The notes below the pieces were generated by a model. That model did not search any database and had not been told where the DNA came from. It saw nothing but the letters and a program-made list of their open reading frames with translations. DNA of 64,000 nucleotides from Sphingobacteriia bacterium. Lineage in GTDB: Bacteria; Bacteroidota; Bacteroidia; Chitinophagales; Chitinophagaceae. The stretch's first letter is position 1; each line of letters starts with the position of its first letter. The DNA lies in the NCBI GenBank assembly GCA_947456855.1, contig CANGTR010000003.1:1-64000 (forward strand). Reading direction: 5' to 3'. The translations under genes and the position numbers were made by a program. Positions 22,942 to 31,862 of the stretch are shown here, in pieces.

Positions 22942-23978
22942 ATTTTTATTTTATTCAAGATTAATTCTGCCAACAGTTCAGATAAACTGACTGAGGCCAC
23001 TGCTATTCGTTGATCGGCTGCACCATAGTAAATAAAAACTGTATCGCTTTCTACTATTGCGCCTGTTGGAAAACATACATTGTTAACCTCCCCTTTTAAT
23101 TCCCATTCTTTTTCGGGAAAGAATAATGGATAAGGCAGTCTTGCAATTTCTTTTTTAGGATTTTCTAAATCGAGTAAAGCTGCGCATGCTGAGTATATAT
23201 AGCCTTTTACACTATCATGAACGCCGTGGTAAATAATAAGCCAACCTTCATTTGTTTCAATCGGCGGACATCCCCCGCCAATATAGCTCACTTCGTGATC
23301 ATACTTTGGCGCTAGAACAATGCATTCATCGACATGTTTAAAATAGCGCTGCCAAAATTCAATTGTTAAATCAGTTAGTTTTTCTACAGCAACTACAATT
23401 TGAACATCAGGCTTTATTCTGTGTAGAAAACAAAATTGGTTATTTATTTTTCGTGGAAAAAATATCAGGTTTTTATCCCACAAAAGAACTTTTTGATCTT
23501 GATTGGTATGGCTCTTTTGGTAATCATTAAAGCGAGCATACTTTTCGTTGATCGATCTTTCATATTCGGCAAAATGGCTGAACTCTTCGTAGGTGAGCTG
23601 TGGCACTATAATTCCCTTTTTTTCCCAATGCACCAAATCTGTTGAAGTGGCCAATGCTCCTAAAGCATTAGTGCCATCATATGCTGTATAAGAAAGATAA
23701 TAAATGCCTTCAATGGCTACAATTCTTGGATCTTCTAATCCTTGAAATTCGTATTCGGCTTGTGGAACAAGCAGCGGTTGGTCATTTCGATTCTGTACTT
23801 CAGTAGGCGAAGACAAATTACAATATCCTATAGTAGAATAATTGTCTTTTGCTACTGCTCTATAAAACATGTGAATTAAATCACCTATTTTGATTACAGC
23901 AGGATTCAGTACACCTTCATTTTCAAAAATATTATTGGTGCTACGCAACACAATACCTAGCTTGTTTACCTTGACCAC
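22938..23978 (-). CDS. GH130-family glycoside phosphorylase/hydrolase
   Basis: NPAVIKIGDLIHMFYRAV, GLEDPRIVAIEGIYYLSYTAYDG, GGGCPPIETNEGWLIIYHGVH, YYGAADQRIAVA; 4-bp overlap with downstream GT. Confidence 0.88.
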
Positions 23979-24117
23979 AACAATGATTTTATTGATTGGG
24001 TACTTACTTTGAATAGACTAAGCAATACACCTTAGGCAAGATCACTTATTTGATCAAGGCTAGTCTTACACAATTCTGACTAAATGTTATAGATATTTTA
24101 TTTCAAAACGATTGAAA

Positions 24118-24771
24118 TCAAATTGCGTAGATAGCATTAAAAAAATGCTCCAATTTGGTGGGGTCTAATTTATTAGCAGTTCTTACTCCGCTACAAAGGT
24201 CTAATCCAAAGGGTTGAACCTGATCTATTGCTTGTTGCACATTATCAGCATTCAAGCCGCCAGCAAGAAAAACAGGAACCTTAGATTGTTCTACAATCTT
24301 TTTACTGAGTGTCCAATTATGCACTCTGCCAGTTCCTCCTAATTCTTTAATAGGCAAATTGGGGTTGCCGCTATCTAATAACAATGCATCAACGGAATCA
24401 GAAATACGGATTGCTTCATCAATGGAGCTTTCATCAATCACATGAATCACTTGCACTAATTTAATAGCTGGAAGTGCTGTTCTAATTTGTTGATAGGTTC
24501 CTTTTTTGAGCTCGTCTACTATTTGAATGGTATTGGTTAATGTTCTTTGATGATGCAGCATAATTTCATTTGCCGAAGTTTCGCTTGTAAGCATAAACGT
24601 GGCGATTGCTGGTGGAATAATTTTTGCAATAGCCAATATTTCTTCGTCCGATATAATGCCTGGTCCACTTGGCATATTGGCCACAAGACCCAATGCAGAA
24701 GCACCAAACTGCATGGCCATTCTTGCTTCTTCAATTGAATTAATACAGCAGATTTTTACTCTTGGAGTCAT
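24118..24771 (-). CDS. Phosphoribosylanthranilate isomerase-like protein (TrpF family)
   Basis: RVKICCINSIEEARMAMQFGASALGLV...ALLLDSGNPNLPIKELGGTGRVHNWTLSKKI...FLAGGLNADNV. Confidence 0.8.
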   Translation of the reverse strand: MTPRVKICCINSIEEARMAMQFGASALGLVANMPSGPGIISDEEILAIAKIIPPAIATFMLTSETSANEIMLHHQRTLTNTIQIVDELKKGTYQQIRTALPAIKLVQVIHVIDESSIDEAIRISDSVDALLLDSGNPNLPIKELGGTGRVHNWTLSKKIVEQSKVPVFLAGGLNADNVQQAIDQVQPFGLDLCSGVRTANKLDPTKLEHFFNAIYAI

Positions 24772-24779
24772 AAAAATGA

Positions 24780-25541
24780 TTAACCAATCTTTATGCCAGC
24801 AACACCATGCACTGCATGGCTAATTTCCTTAATAAGGCTGAGGTCTTTTTCTATAGCATTGCCAACAACAATTACATCTGCACCAGCTTTGCAATTTAAA
24901 TAGGCTTTTTCTGGCTCTGTAATGCCGCCACCAACAATCAATGGCACTTCTATATGTTTGGCAACTTTTTCAATCATTAATTCATTGATAGGGCGTTTGG
25001 CTCCACTTCCTGCATCCATGTAAATTAATTTCATTCCCAGCATTTCTCCTGCCATTGCAGTACACATGGCTATCTCGTTTTTATCTGCCGGAATAGGCGT
25101 TGCATTGGAGATATAGGAGACCGTAGTTGGCGCTCCTCCATCAATCACCATATATCCAGTTGGCATAATTTCCAGGCCGCTCTTTTTTACAAAAGGGGCA
25201 CTGATTACATGCTGCCCAATGAGTAATTCAGGATTCCTGCCCGATATCAAAGACAAATACAGTAATGCATCTGCATATTTGCTTACCTGCGAAGGTGAAC
25301 CAGGAAACAATATTACAGGAATATTGCAGCTTGCTTTAATCTGCTGTATACATTCATCCAAATGACTGGAAATCACCAAGCTTCCTCCCACAAAAAAATA
25401 ATCTACTTTGGCATCAATACCCAATGAAACCAATTGTTCTATAGCAGCAGTATCTACCTTGTCTGGATCGATTAGTACAGCAAATGATTTTTTTCCCAGT
25501 TGCTTGCGTTCGGTAAATTGATGATATATTGCTTGCTTCAT
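24780..25541 (-). CDS. Geranylgeranylglyceryl phosphate synthase family protein
   Basis: FAVLIDPDK...DYFFVGGSLV...VILFPGSPSQVSKYADALLYLSLISGRNPELLIGQHV...YMDAGSGAKRPI...LIVGGGI. Confidence 0.92.
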   Translation of the reverse strand: MKQAIYHQFTERKQLGKKSFAVLIDPDKVDTAAIEQLVSLGIDAKVDYFFVGGSLVISSHLDECIQQIKASCNIPVILFPGSPSQVSKYADALLYLSLISGRNPELLIGQHVISAPFVKKSGLEIMPTGYMVIDGGAPTTVSYISNATPIPADKNEIAMCTAMAGEMLGMKLIYMDAGSGAKRPINELMIEKVAKHIEVPLIVGGGITEPEKAYLNCKAGADVIVVGNAIEKDLSLIKEISHAVHGVAGIKIG

Positions 25542-25761
25542 TCAGTAAATTATTCTACGCCTTGCAAAAATGCAGAAAAGTTTCCGTTTAAAGCAAGATT
25601 TTGACCCCTGTTTCGGGATTTAACCATTTTCTGCAATTTGTTTAGCCTAAAATGCCCTTTTTTGGGTGTATAGCTAGTTTAAGTTGATTTTGTTTAAGGT
25701 TTTTTGTGCATTTATTGAACTATTAATCAACCAAAATTTTGTACCCATTTTTTTCTACACT

Positions 25762-25838
25762 TGTGCATAATCGAGCAAATTCAATCAGGATTTGAGGTAC
25801 GAATTTATTCACCCTCCTTATCCACAACCTGTGCATAT
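25762..25838. promoter_or_regulatory. Cluster of DnaA-box-like 9-mers upstream of nrdJ
   Basis: TGTGCATAA 25762-25770 (rc TTATGCACA), TTATTCACC 25805-25813, TTATCCACA 25818-25826, TGTGCATAT 25830-25838 (rc ATATGCACA). Confidence 0.5.
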
Positions 25839-25942
25839 TTACGGTGTTGAATTATGAAAATGGAAAGATATTTTCGTCAACCGCCTTAACAAAGTATCGT
25901 TAAAAGGGAACCCATTAAAAAAGTTAAAAACGTTACTGCCTT

Positions 25943-28900
25943 ATGCCCAACGCACGCACAACCAACAAAGGCTTACAATTCAGCCGCCGCTTCACCAAAG
26001 ATGGTGTTAGCCCTTATGACATGTTTGATTACGATTATCGCGATAGTGTAATCAAAAATCCGAATGGAGAAAAAGTATTTGAAATGAACAATGTGGAGGT
26101 TCCCAAACAATGGAGCCAAATTGCCACAGATATCTTAGCACAGAAATATTTCCGTAAGGCAGGCGTGCCTCAGGCGGATGGGTCGCTGGGCAGAGAAACC
26201 AGTGTAAAGCAAGTAGCACACCGTATGGCTCATTGTTGGAGGGTATGGGGTGAGCGTTATGGATATTTTGCTACTGAAAAAGATGCACAAGTATTTTATG
26301 ATGAATTGGCTTATAGTATTTTGAATCAAGCTTGTGTACCTAATTCGCCACAATGGTTCAATACAGGATTACATGAAGTATATGGCATCACTGGTAAGCC
26401 ACAAGGCCATTACTATGTAGATCCAAAAGACAGTAAACTAAAAAAATCAACCAATGCTTACGAGCGCCCTCAGCCTCATGCTTGTTTCATCCTTAGTGTA
26501 AGTGATGATTTGGTAAATGAAGGCGGTATCATGGATCTATGGACCCGTGAAGCGCGCATTTTTAAATATGGTTCTGGTGTGGGAACCAACTTTTCTCAAA
26601 TTCGTGGTGGTGGCGAAAAATTAAGCGGTGGTGGTACCTCTAGTGGATTAATGAGTTTCTTAAAAATTGGTGATCGTGCAGCTGGTGCCATCAAAAGTGG
26701 TGGAACTACCAGAAGAGCAGCTAAAATGGTATGCTTGGATTTAGATCATCCTGAAGTGATGGAATTTATCAACTGGAAAGTAGGCGAAGAAAAGAAAGTA
26801 GCAGCTTTAGTAGAAGCTGGTTATGATAATGGATATGAAGGAGAGGCTTATGCAACTGTTTCTGGACAAAATTCCAATAACTCTGTTCGTATTCCCAATG
26901 AGTTCTTTAAAGTGTTGGCAGAAGGCGGAGATTGGGAATTAAAAGCCCGTACCGATGGACGTGTAATGCAAAAAATTCCTGCAACTAAAGTATGGGAGCA
27001 AATTGCTTATGCAGCTTGGCGTTGTGCTGATCCTGGAACTCAATATGATACCACCATTAATGAATGGCATACATGCCCTAAAGGTGGACGCATCAATGCT
27101 TCTAACCCTTGTTCTGAGTACATGTTCTTAGACAACACAGCATGTAATTTAGCTTCTATCAACTTGCGTAAATTCCACGATAACGACACCAATATTTTTG
27201 ACGTAGAAGGTTTTGAATACACCACTCGTTTGTGGACCACTGTTTTAGAAGTTTCTGTATTGATGGCACAGTTCCCTTCAAAAGAAGTAGCTCAACTTTC
27301 TTACGATTACAGAACATTGGGTCTTGGTTTTGCTAACCTTGGTTCTATGTTGATGGTAAGTGGTATTGCATATGATTCTGAAGAAGCTCGCGGTATTGCT
27401 GGAGCTATCTCAGCCATCATGACTGGTATTGCTTATAAAACATCGGCTGAAATGGCTTCTTTCTTAGGTGCTTTTGACAAGTATGCCGACAATAAAGAAG
27501 ACATGCTTCGAGTAATGCGCAATCACCGTGCTGCTGCTTATGATGCAACTGATGCATATACCGGAATCGAAATCAAGCCACAAGGAATTAAAGCACAGTA
27601 TTGCCCTGATTATTTATTGAAGTCTGCTACAAAGGCATGGGACGATGCAGTTCAATTAGGAGAGAAATATGGTTACCGCAATGCGCAAACAACCGTAATT
27701 GCTCCTACAGGAACAATTGGATTGGTGATGGACTGCGATACAACCGGAGTGGAACCTGATTTTGCATTGGTTAAATTTAAAAAATTAAGTGGTGGTGGAT
27801 ATTTCAAAATCATCAATGAATCTGTTCCGCAAGCATTAAAGAATTTAGGCTATTCACCTGAAGAAGCATTAGCAATAGAACAATACGCTGTAGGTGCCGC
27901 TAGTTTTGAAAATGCGCCTTTCATCAACAACGCATCTTTATTGGCTAAAGGATTTTTGCCTGCAGAAATTGAAAAACTAAATGGTGCGGCACGTTCTGCT
28001 TTTGAAATAGGATTTATTTTCAATCGCTTTACTTTAGGTGATGAGTGTATGCAACGCTTAGGATTTAGCGAAGCAGAATATGCCGATTGGAGCTTCAATT
28101 TATTAGAAGCCATTGGTTTTACCGAAGAAGAAATTGATGCAGCCAACGATTATGTTTGTGGTACCATGACCATTGAAGGTGCTCCATTGTTAAAAGAAGA
28201 ACATTTGTCTGTTTTTGATTGCGCTAACAAGTGCGGCAAGAAAGGCGAAAGATATATTCATGCATATGGCCATATTCGTATGATGGCAGCATGTCAACCG
28301 TTCTTAAGTGGTGCGATCTCTAAAACCATCAACCTTCCTCACGAAGCAACTGTAGAAGAAATTGCCGACTGTTATAAAATGAGTTGGGAACTGGGATTGA
28401 AAGCAAATGCTTTATATCGTGATGGATCTAAGTTAAGCCAGCCATTGAGCACCAAATCTGATAAAAAGAAAAAAGTAGGTGAAACTGCAGCAGTAGTTAC
28501 TGAAGATACCACTGCGGCTTTAACCGAATCCAATATTGTTGATTTAAGTAAATTAACAGTGGATGAATTATTAGAAGAGGTACAAAAGCGCATGGCTGCT
28601 TCTACAGATACCAAATTAAAGCGCCAACTTTCTGGTATTGTTGAGAAAAAATCTTTACCTGCTAAGCGTCGCGGATTTACGCAGAAAGCCAAAATTGGTG
28701 GACAAGTAATTTTCTTACGTACAGGCGAATACATGGATGGAACATTGGGTGAAATTTTCATCGATCTTGCCAAAGAAGGTTCAACCCTTCGTAGCTTCAT
28801 GAACTGTTTTGCTATTGCAATTTCTGTTGGATTACAATACGGTGTTCCGTTAGAAGAATTCGTAGAGAAATTTGTATTCACTAAGTTCGAGCCATCTGGA

Positions 28901-29311
28901 ATGGTAGATCATCCGAATATCAAAACAACTACTTCTCTGGTAGACTTTGTATTCCGTGCGTTGGCTTATGAATATTTAGATAGAACTGATTTGGTACATG
29001 TATTAGACAAACCTACCATCGGTAATACCGGTGAAGGAGAAGGAGAAGCCACTTTTTTGGGAAAGCCCGAATTGAGTAGCATTCGCGTAACGGCTCCAAC
29101 TGCTAATACTACTCCAGCTGCGGTTCCTCAATCGCAAAAATTACAACGCGCAACTGCTGTTAAAGCAGATGCAGGAATGGATGCTGTAAATGCACATGCA
29201 AAAGGTATGCAAAGTGATTCACCCTCTTGTAGCACCTGCGGTCATCTTACCATCAGAAGCGGTACTTGTTATAAATGTTTGAACTGTGGAACCAGTATGG
29301 GTTGCAGTTAA
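25943..29311 (+). CDS. nrdJ: Vitamin B12-dependent ribonucleoside-diphosphate reductase
   Basis: NPCSEYMFLDNTACNLASINL, TVIAPTGTIGLVMDCDTTGVEPDFALVKFKKLSGGG, C-terminal CSTCGHLTIRSGTCYKCLNCGTSMGCS. Confidence 0.96.
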   Translation: MPNARTTNKGLQFSRRFTKDGVSPYDMFDYDYRDSVIKNPNGEKVFEMNNVEVPKQWSQIATDILAQKYFRKAGVPQADGSLGRETSVKQVAHRMAHCWRVWGERYGYFATEKDAQVFYDELAYSILNQACVPNSPQWFNTGLHEVYGITGKPQGHYYVDPKDSKLKKSTNAYERPQPHACFILSVSDDLVNEGGIMDLWTREARIFKYGSGVGTNFSQIRGGGEKLSGGGTSSGLMSFLKIGDRAAGAIKSGGTTRRAAKMVCLDLDHPEVMEFINWKVGEEKKVAALVEAGYDNGYEGEAYATVSGQNSNNSVRIPNEFFKVLAEGGDWELKARTDGRVMQKIPATKVWEQIAYAAWRCADPGTQYDTTINEWHTCPKGGRINASNPCSEYMFLDNTACNLASINLRKFHDNDTNIFDVEGFEYTTRLWTTVLEVSVLMAQFPSKEVAQLSYDYRTLGLGFANLGSMLMVSGIAYDSEEARGIAGAISAIMTGIAYKTSAEMASFLGAFDKYADNKEDMLRVMRNHRAAAYDATDAYTGIEIKPQGIKAQYCPDYLLKSATKAWDDAVQLGEKYGYRNAQTTVIAPTGTIGLVMDCDTTGVEPDFALVKFKKLSGGGYFKIINESVPQALKNLGYSPEEALAIEQYAVGAASFENAPFINNASLLAKGFLPAEIEKLNGAARSAFEIGFIFNRFTLGDECMQRLGFSEAEYADWSFNLLEAIGFTEEEIDAANDYVCGTMTIEGAPLLKEEHLSVFDCANKCGKKGERYIHAYGHIRMMAACQPFLSGAISKTINLPHEATVEEIADCYKMSWELGLKANALYRDGSKLSQPLSTKSDKKKKVGETAAVVTEDTTAALTESNIVDLSKLTVDELLEEVQKRMAASTDTKLKRQLSGIVEKKSLPAKRRGFTQKAKIGGQVIFLRTGEYMDGTLGEIFIDLAKEGSTLRSFMNCFAIAISVGLQYGVPLEEFVEKFVFTKFEPSGMVDHPNIKTTTSLVDFVFRALAYEYLDRTDLVHVLDKPTIGNTGEGEGEATFLGKPELSSIRVTAPTANTTPAAVPQSQKLQRATAVKADAGMDAVNAHAKGMQSDSPSCSTCGHLTIRSGTCYKCLNCGTSMGCS

Positions 29312-29343
29312 TTACAATAGTTAATCCTTGCCGTTTGAAAGAG

Positions 29344-29373
29344 ACGTCCCGATGAAATCGGGGCGTTTTTTTT
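29344..29373 (+). terminator. Intrinsic terminator after nrdJ (first)
   Basis: ACGTCCCGAT-GAA-ATCGGGGCGT (one G-U pair) then T8. Confidence 0.9.
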
Positions 29374-29384
29374 ATCCACCCCAT

Positions 29385-29417
29385 ACCGGTCAGACCATCT
29401 TGGTCTGACCGGTTTTT
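29385..29417. terminator. Second strong hairpin after nrdJ
   Basis: Perfect 13-bp arms ACCGGTCAGACCA-tct-TGGTCTGACCGGT followed by TTTT. Confidence 0.85.
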
Positions 29418-29461
29418 CATGATAAATTACTATATTCATACTCGTTTAAAAAGTCGATTCT

Positions 29462-31204
29462 ATGGGGGATTTTCAAATCAAAAAACAAACCAAAAAATAT
29501 GATGCAGTAATTGTAGGATCAGGTGCCGGTGGTGGAATGGCTGCCTATACATTGGCCAAAGCCGGATTAAAAGTTTGTTTGCTTGAAGCGGGTGCCGACT
29601 TTGATCCTGCAGTACATTCTGCGCAATTAAAAAATCCTTGGGATTCTCCACGCCGTGGGGCAAGTTCTAAATATCGTCCGTTTGGAGAATTTGATGGTTG
29701 TTACTGGGGATGGGAAATTGATGGAGAGCCTTATACACAAGCTCCAGGATCCGAAAAGTTTGACTGGTGGCGTGCTCGTATGATGGGAGGCAGAACCAAT
29801 CACTGGGGTAGAATTTCTTTGCGATTTGGCCCAAAAGATTTTAAAAGAAAAAGTATTGATGGATTGGGAGATGATTGGCCCATTGGTTATGAAGATATCA
29901 AGCCTTATTACGATAAAATTGATCAACTCATTGGCGTATTCGGAAGCAATGAAGGATTGGAAAATGATCCTGATGGAATTTTTCTGCCTCCACCCAAACC
30001 TCGTTTGCACGAGTTGATGATCAAAAAAGCAGCCACTGGAATTGGTATCCCTGTTATTCCTTCGCGCTTGTCTATCCTTACTAAAAAAATAAATGACGAA
30101 AGAGGTGCTTGTTTTTATTGTGCACAATGCAATAGAAGTTGTAAAGCCTATGCCGATTTTTCTTCAGGTTCTGTGCTTGTAAAGCCCGCCATCAATACAG
30201 GCAATGTTGATGTGATCACACAAGCAATGGCTAGGGAAGTAATTACCAACGAAGCAGGGTTAGCTACTGGAATTTCATACATTAATAAAATAGACAATCA
30301 AGAGTATCAAGTGAGCGGTCGTGTGGTAATATTGGCAGCAAGCACTTGTGAAACTGCTCGACTATTGTTGAATTCGAAATCGAAAAGACATCCCAACGGA
30401 TTGGCCAATGAAAGCAATGTAGTAGGAAAATATTTACATGATTCAACTGGAGCAGCCATGGGTGGTGTATTGCCAGAACTCTTTGGTAGAAAGCGTTACA
30501 ACGAAGATGGTGTAGGCGGTATGCATATTTATACCCCTTGGTGGAAGGACAATAAAAAATTAGATTTCCCTAGGGGGTATCATATAGAATACTGGGGTGG
30601 AATGAGTCAGCCCGCTTATGGTTTTGGAATGGGTATACAAGGACAGAATGGAAAATTTCAAGTGAACGGAAAAACAAAAGATGCAGGTGGTTATGGTGCT
30701 TCATTAAAAGAAGATGTACGCTTTTTTTATGGAGCTGGTGTTGGTATGGCAGGAAGGGGAGAATCAGTTCCGAATATTAATAACTATTGCGAAATAGATC
30801 CAACTGTAGTAGATAAATATGGCATTCCTGTTTTGCGTTTTCATGCTAAAAATTCGGAGTATGAAATCAATCAAGCGAAGCATATGAAAGAAACCTTCAA
30901 AGAAATAATGCACAATATGGGTGCAATCATTACTTGGGGAGCTGATGATGATGCATCCAATAATTATGGATTATCAAACCCAGGCAATATTATTCATGAA
31001 GCAGGAACTGTAAGAATGGGTAACGATAAAAAAACTTCTGCGCTCAATAAATGGAGCCAAGCACATGATTGCAAAACCTTGTTTTGTGTGGATGGATCTC
31101 AATTTGTTTCTCAAGCAGATAAAAACATTACTTGGACCATTTTAGCCTTGAGTATGCGTGCAAGCGAATACATCATTGATGAAATGAAAAAACAAAATAT
31201 TTAA
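29462..31204 (+). CDS. GMC-family oxidoreductase (gluconate/choline dehydrogenase-like)
   Basis: YDAVIVGSGAGGGMAAYTLAKAGLKVCLLEAG, C-terminal GMC domain HEAGTVRMG...VDGSQFVSQADKNITWTILALSMRASEYI. Confidence 0.93.
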   Translation: MGDFQIKKQTKKYDAVIVGSGAGGGMAAYTLAKAGLKVCLLEAGADFDPAVHSAQLKNPWDSPRRGASSKYRPFGEFDGCYWGWEIDGEPYTQAPGSEKFDWWRARMMGGRTNHWGRISLRFGPKDFKRKSIDGLGDDWPIGYEDIKPYYDKIDQLIGVFGSNEGLENDPDGIFLPPPKPRLHELMIKKAATGIGIPVIPSRLSILTKKINDERGACFYCAQCNRSCKAYADFSSGSVLVKPAINTGNVDVITQAMAREVITNEAGLATGISYINKIDNQEYQVSGRVVILAASTCETARLLLNSKSKRHPNGLANESNVVGKYLHDSTGAAMGGVLPELFGRKRYNEDGVGGMHIYTPWWKDNKKLDFPRGYHIEYWGGMSQPAYGFGMGIQGQNGKFQVNGKTKDAGGYGASLKEDVRFFYGAGVGMAGRGESVPNINNYCEIDPTVVDKYGIPVLRFHAKNSEYEINQAKHMKETFKEIMHNMGAIITWGADDDASNNYGLSNPGNIIHEAGTVRMGNDKKTSALNKWSQAHDCKTLFCVDGSQFVSQADKNITWTILALSMRASEYIIDEMKKQNI

Positions 31205-31205
31205 T

Positions 31206-31862
31206 ATGGATAGGAGAAAATCAATCAAAGCCTTAATGATTGGTACTGTTGGTGCTGGTGTTTTGGTGGAAGCTTGTAAAAGTGCTGATAAGAAAGCAAT
31301 AGCAGCATCTTCAGATGCTTCCTTGGATTTTAGAATGCAAGAAGAGAAAAATTATTTAGGCAAGCTGAGCAAGGAAGCCAATTTCTTTGATGAACATGAA
31401 ATGGCTACTATCACCGTGTTGGGCGATATCATTATTCCGAAAGATGAAGTGAGTGGATCTGCCAGCGACGCTAAAGTGCCTGAGTTCATCGAATTCATTG
31501 TTAAAGATATGCCTTCACATCAAACGCCTATTCGCGGTGGATTGAAGTGGCTGGATTTGTATTGTTATAAATTATATGAAAAAGCATTTATTAATTGCGA
31601 TACTAAGCAACAAATTGCTGTGGTTGATTCAATCGCCTATCCCGAAAAAGCAAGACCTGAATTAAAACAAGGAGTGGCTTTTTTTTCTGCTATGCGCGAT
31701 CTGGTAGCTACAGGTTTTTATACTTCTGAAATTGGTGTGAAAGATGTGGGTTATATGGGTAATGTGCCAAATCAATGGAATGGCGTACCAGCCGATGTGC
31801 TGAAGCAATACAAGCTATCGTATACCGAAAAGGAATTAAAAGAATGTGTGAGTTATGATTAA
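31206..31862 (+). CDS. Gluconate 2-dehydrogenase subunit 3 family protein (Tat/lipoprotein-type leader)
   Basis: MDRRKSIKALMIGTVGAGVLVEAC leader; FFDEHEMATITVLGDIIIPKDEVSGSASDAKVPEFIEF. Confidence 0.88.
   Translation: MDRRKSIKALMIGTVGAGVLVEACKSADKKAIAASSDASLDFRMQEEKNYLGKLSKEANFFDEHEMATITVLGDIIIPKDEVSGSASDAKVPEFIEFIVKDMPSHQTPIRGGLKWLDLYCYKLYEKAFINCDTKQQIAVVDSIAYPEKARPELKQGVAFFSAMRDLVATGFYTSEIGVKDVGYMGNVPNQWNGVPADVLKQYKLSYTEKELKECVSYD

Noticed and set aside
24537-24823. Overlapping small ORFs on both strands around the TrpF-like gene start
   Set aside because: Shadow frames of the TrpF-like CDS with no independent support
25542-25942. Cobalamin riboswitch upstream of nrdJ
   Set aside because: Suggested by B12 dependence of NrdJ, but I could not find a recognisable B12-box-like core in the leader
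28372-28881. 169-aa minus-strand ORF opposite nrdJ
   Set aside because: Antisense shadow of a conserved gene; low-complexity Ser/Asn/Phe composition
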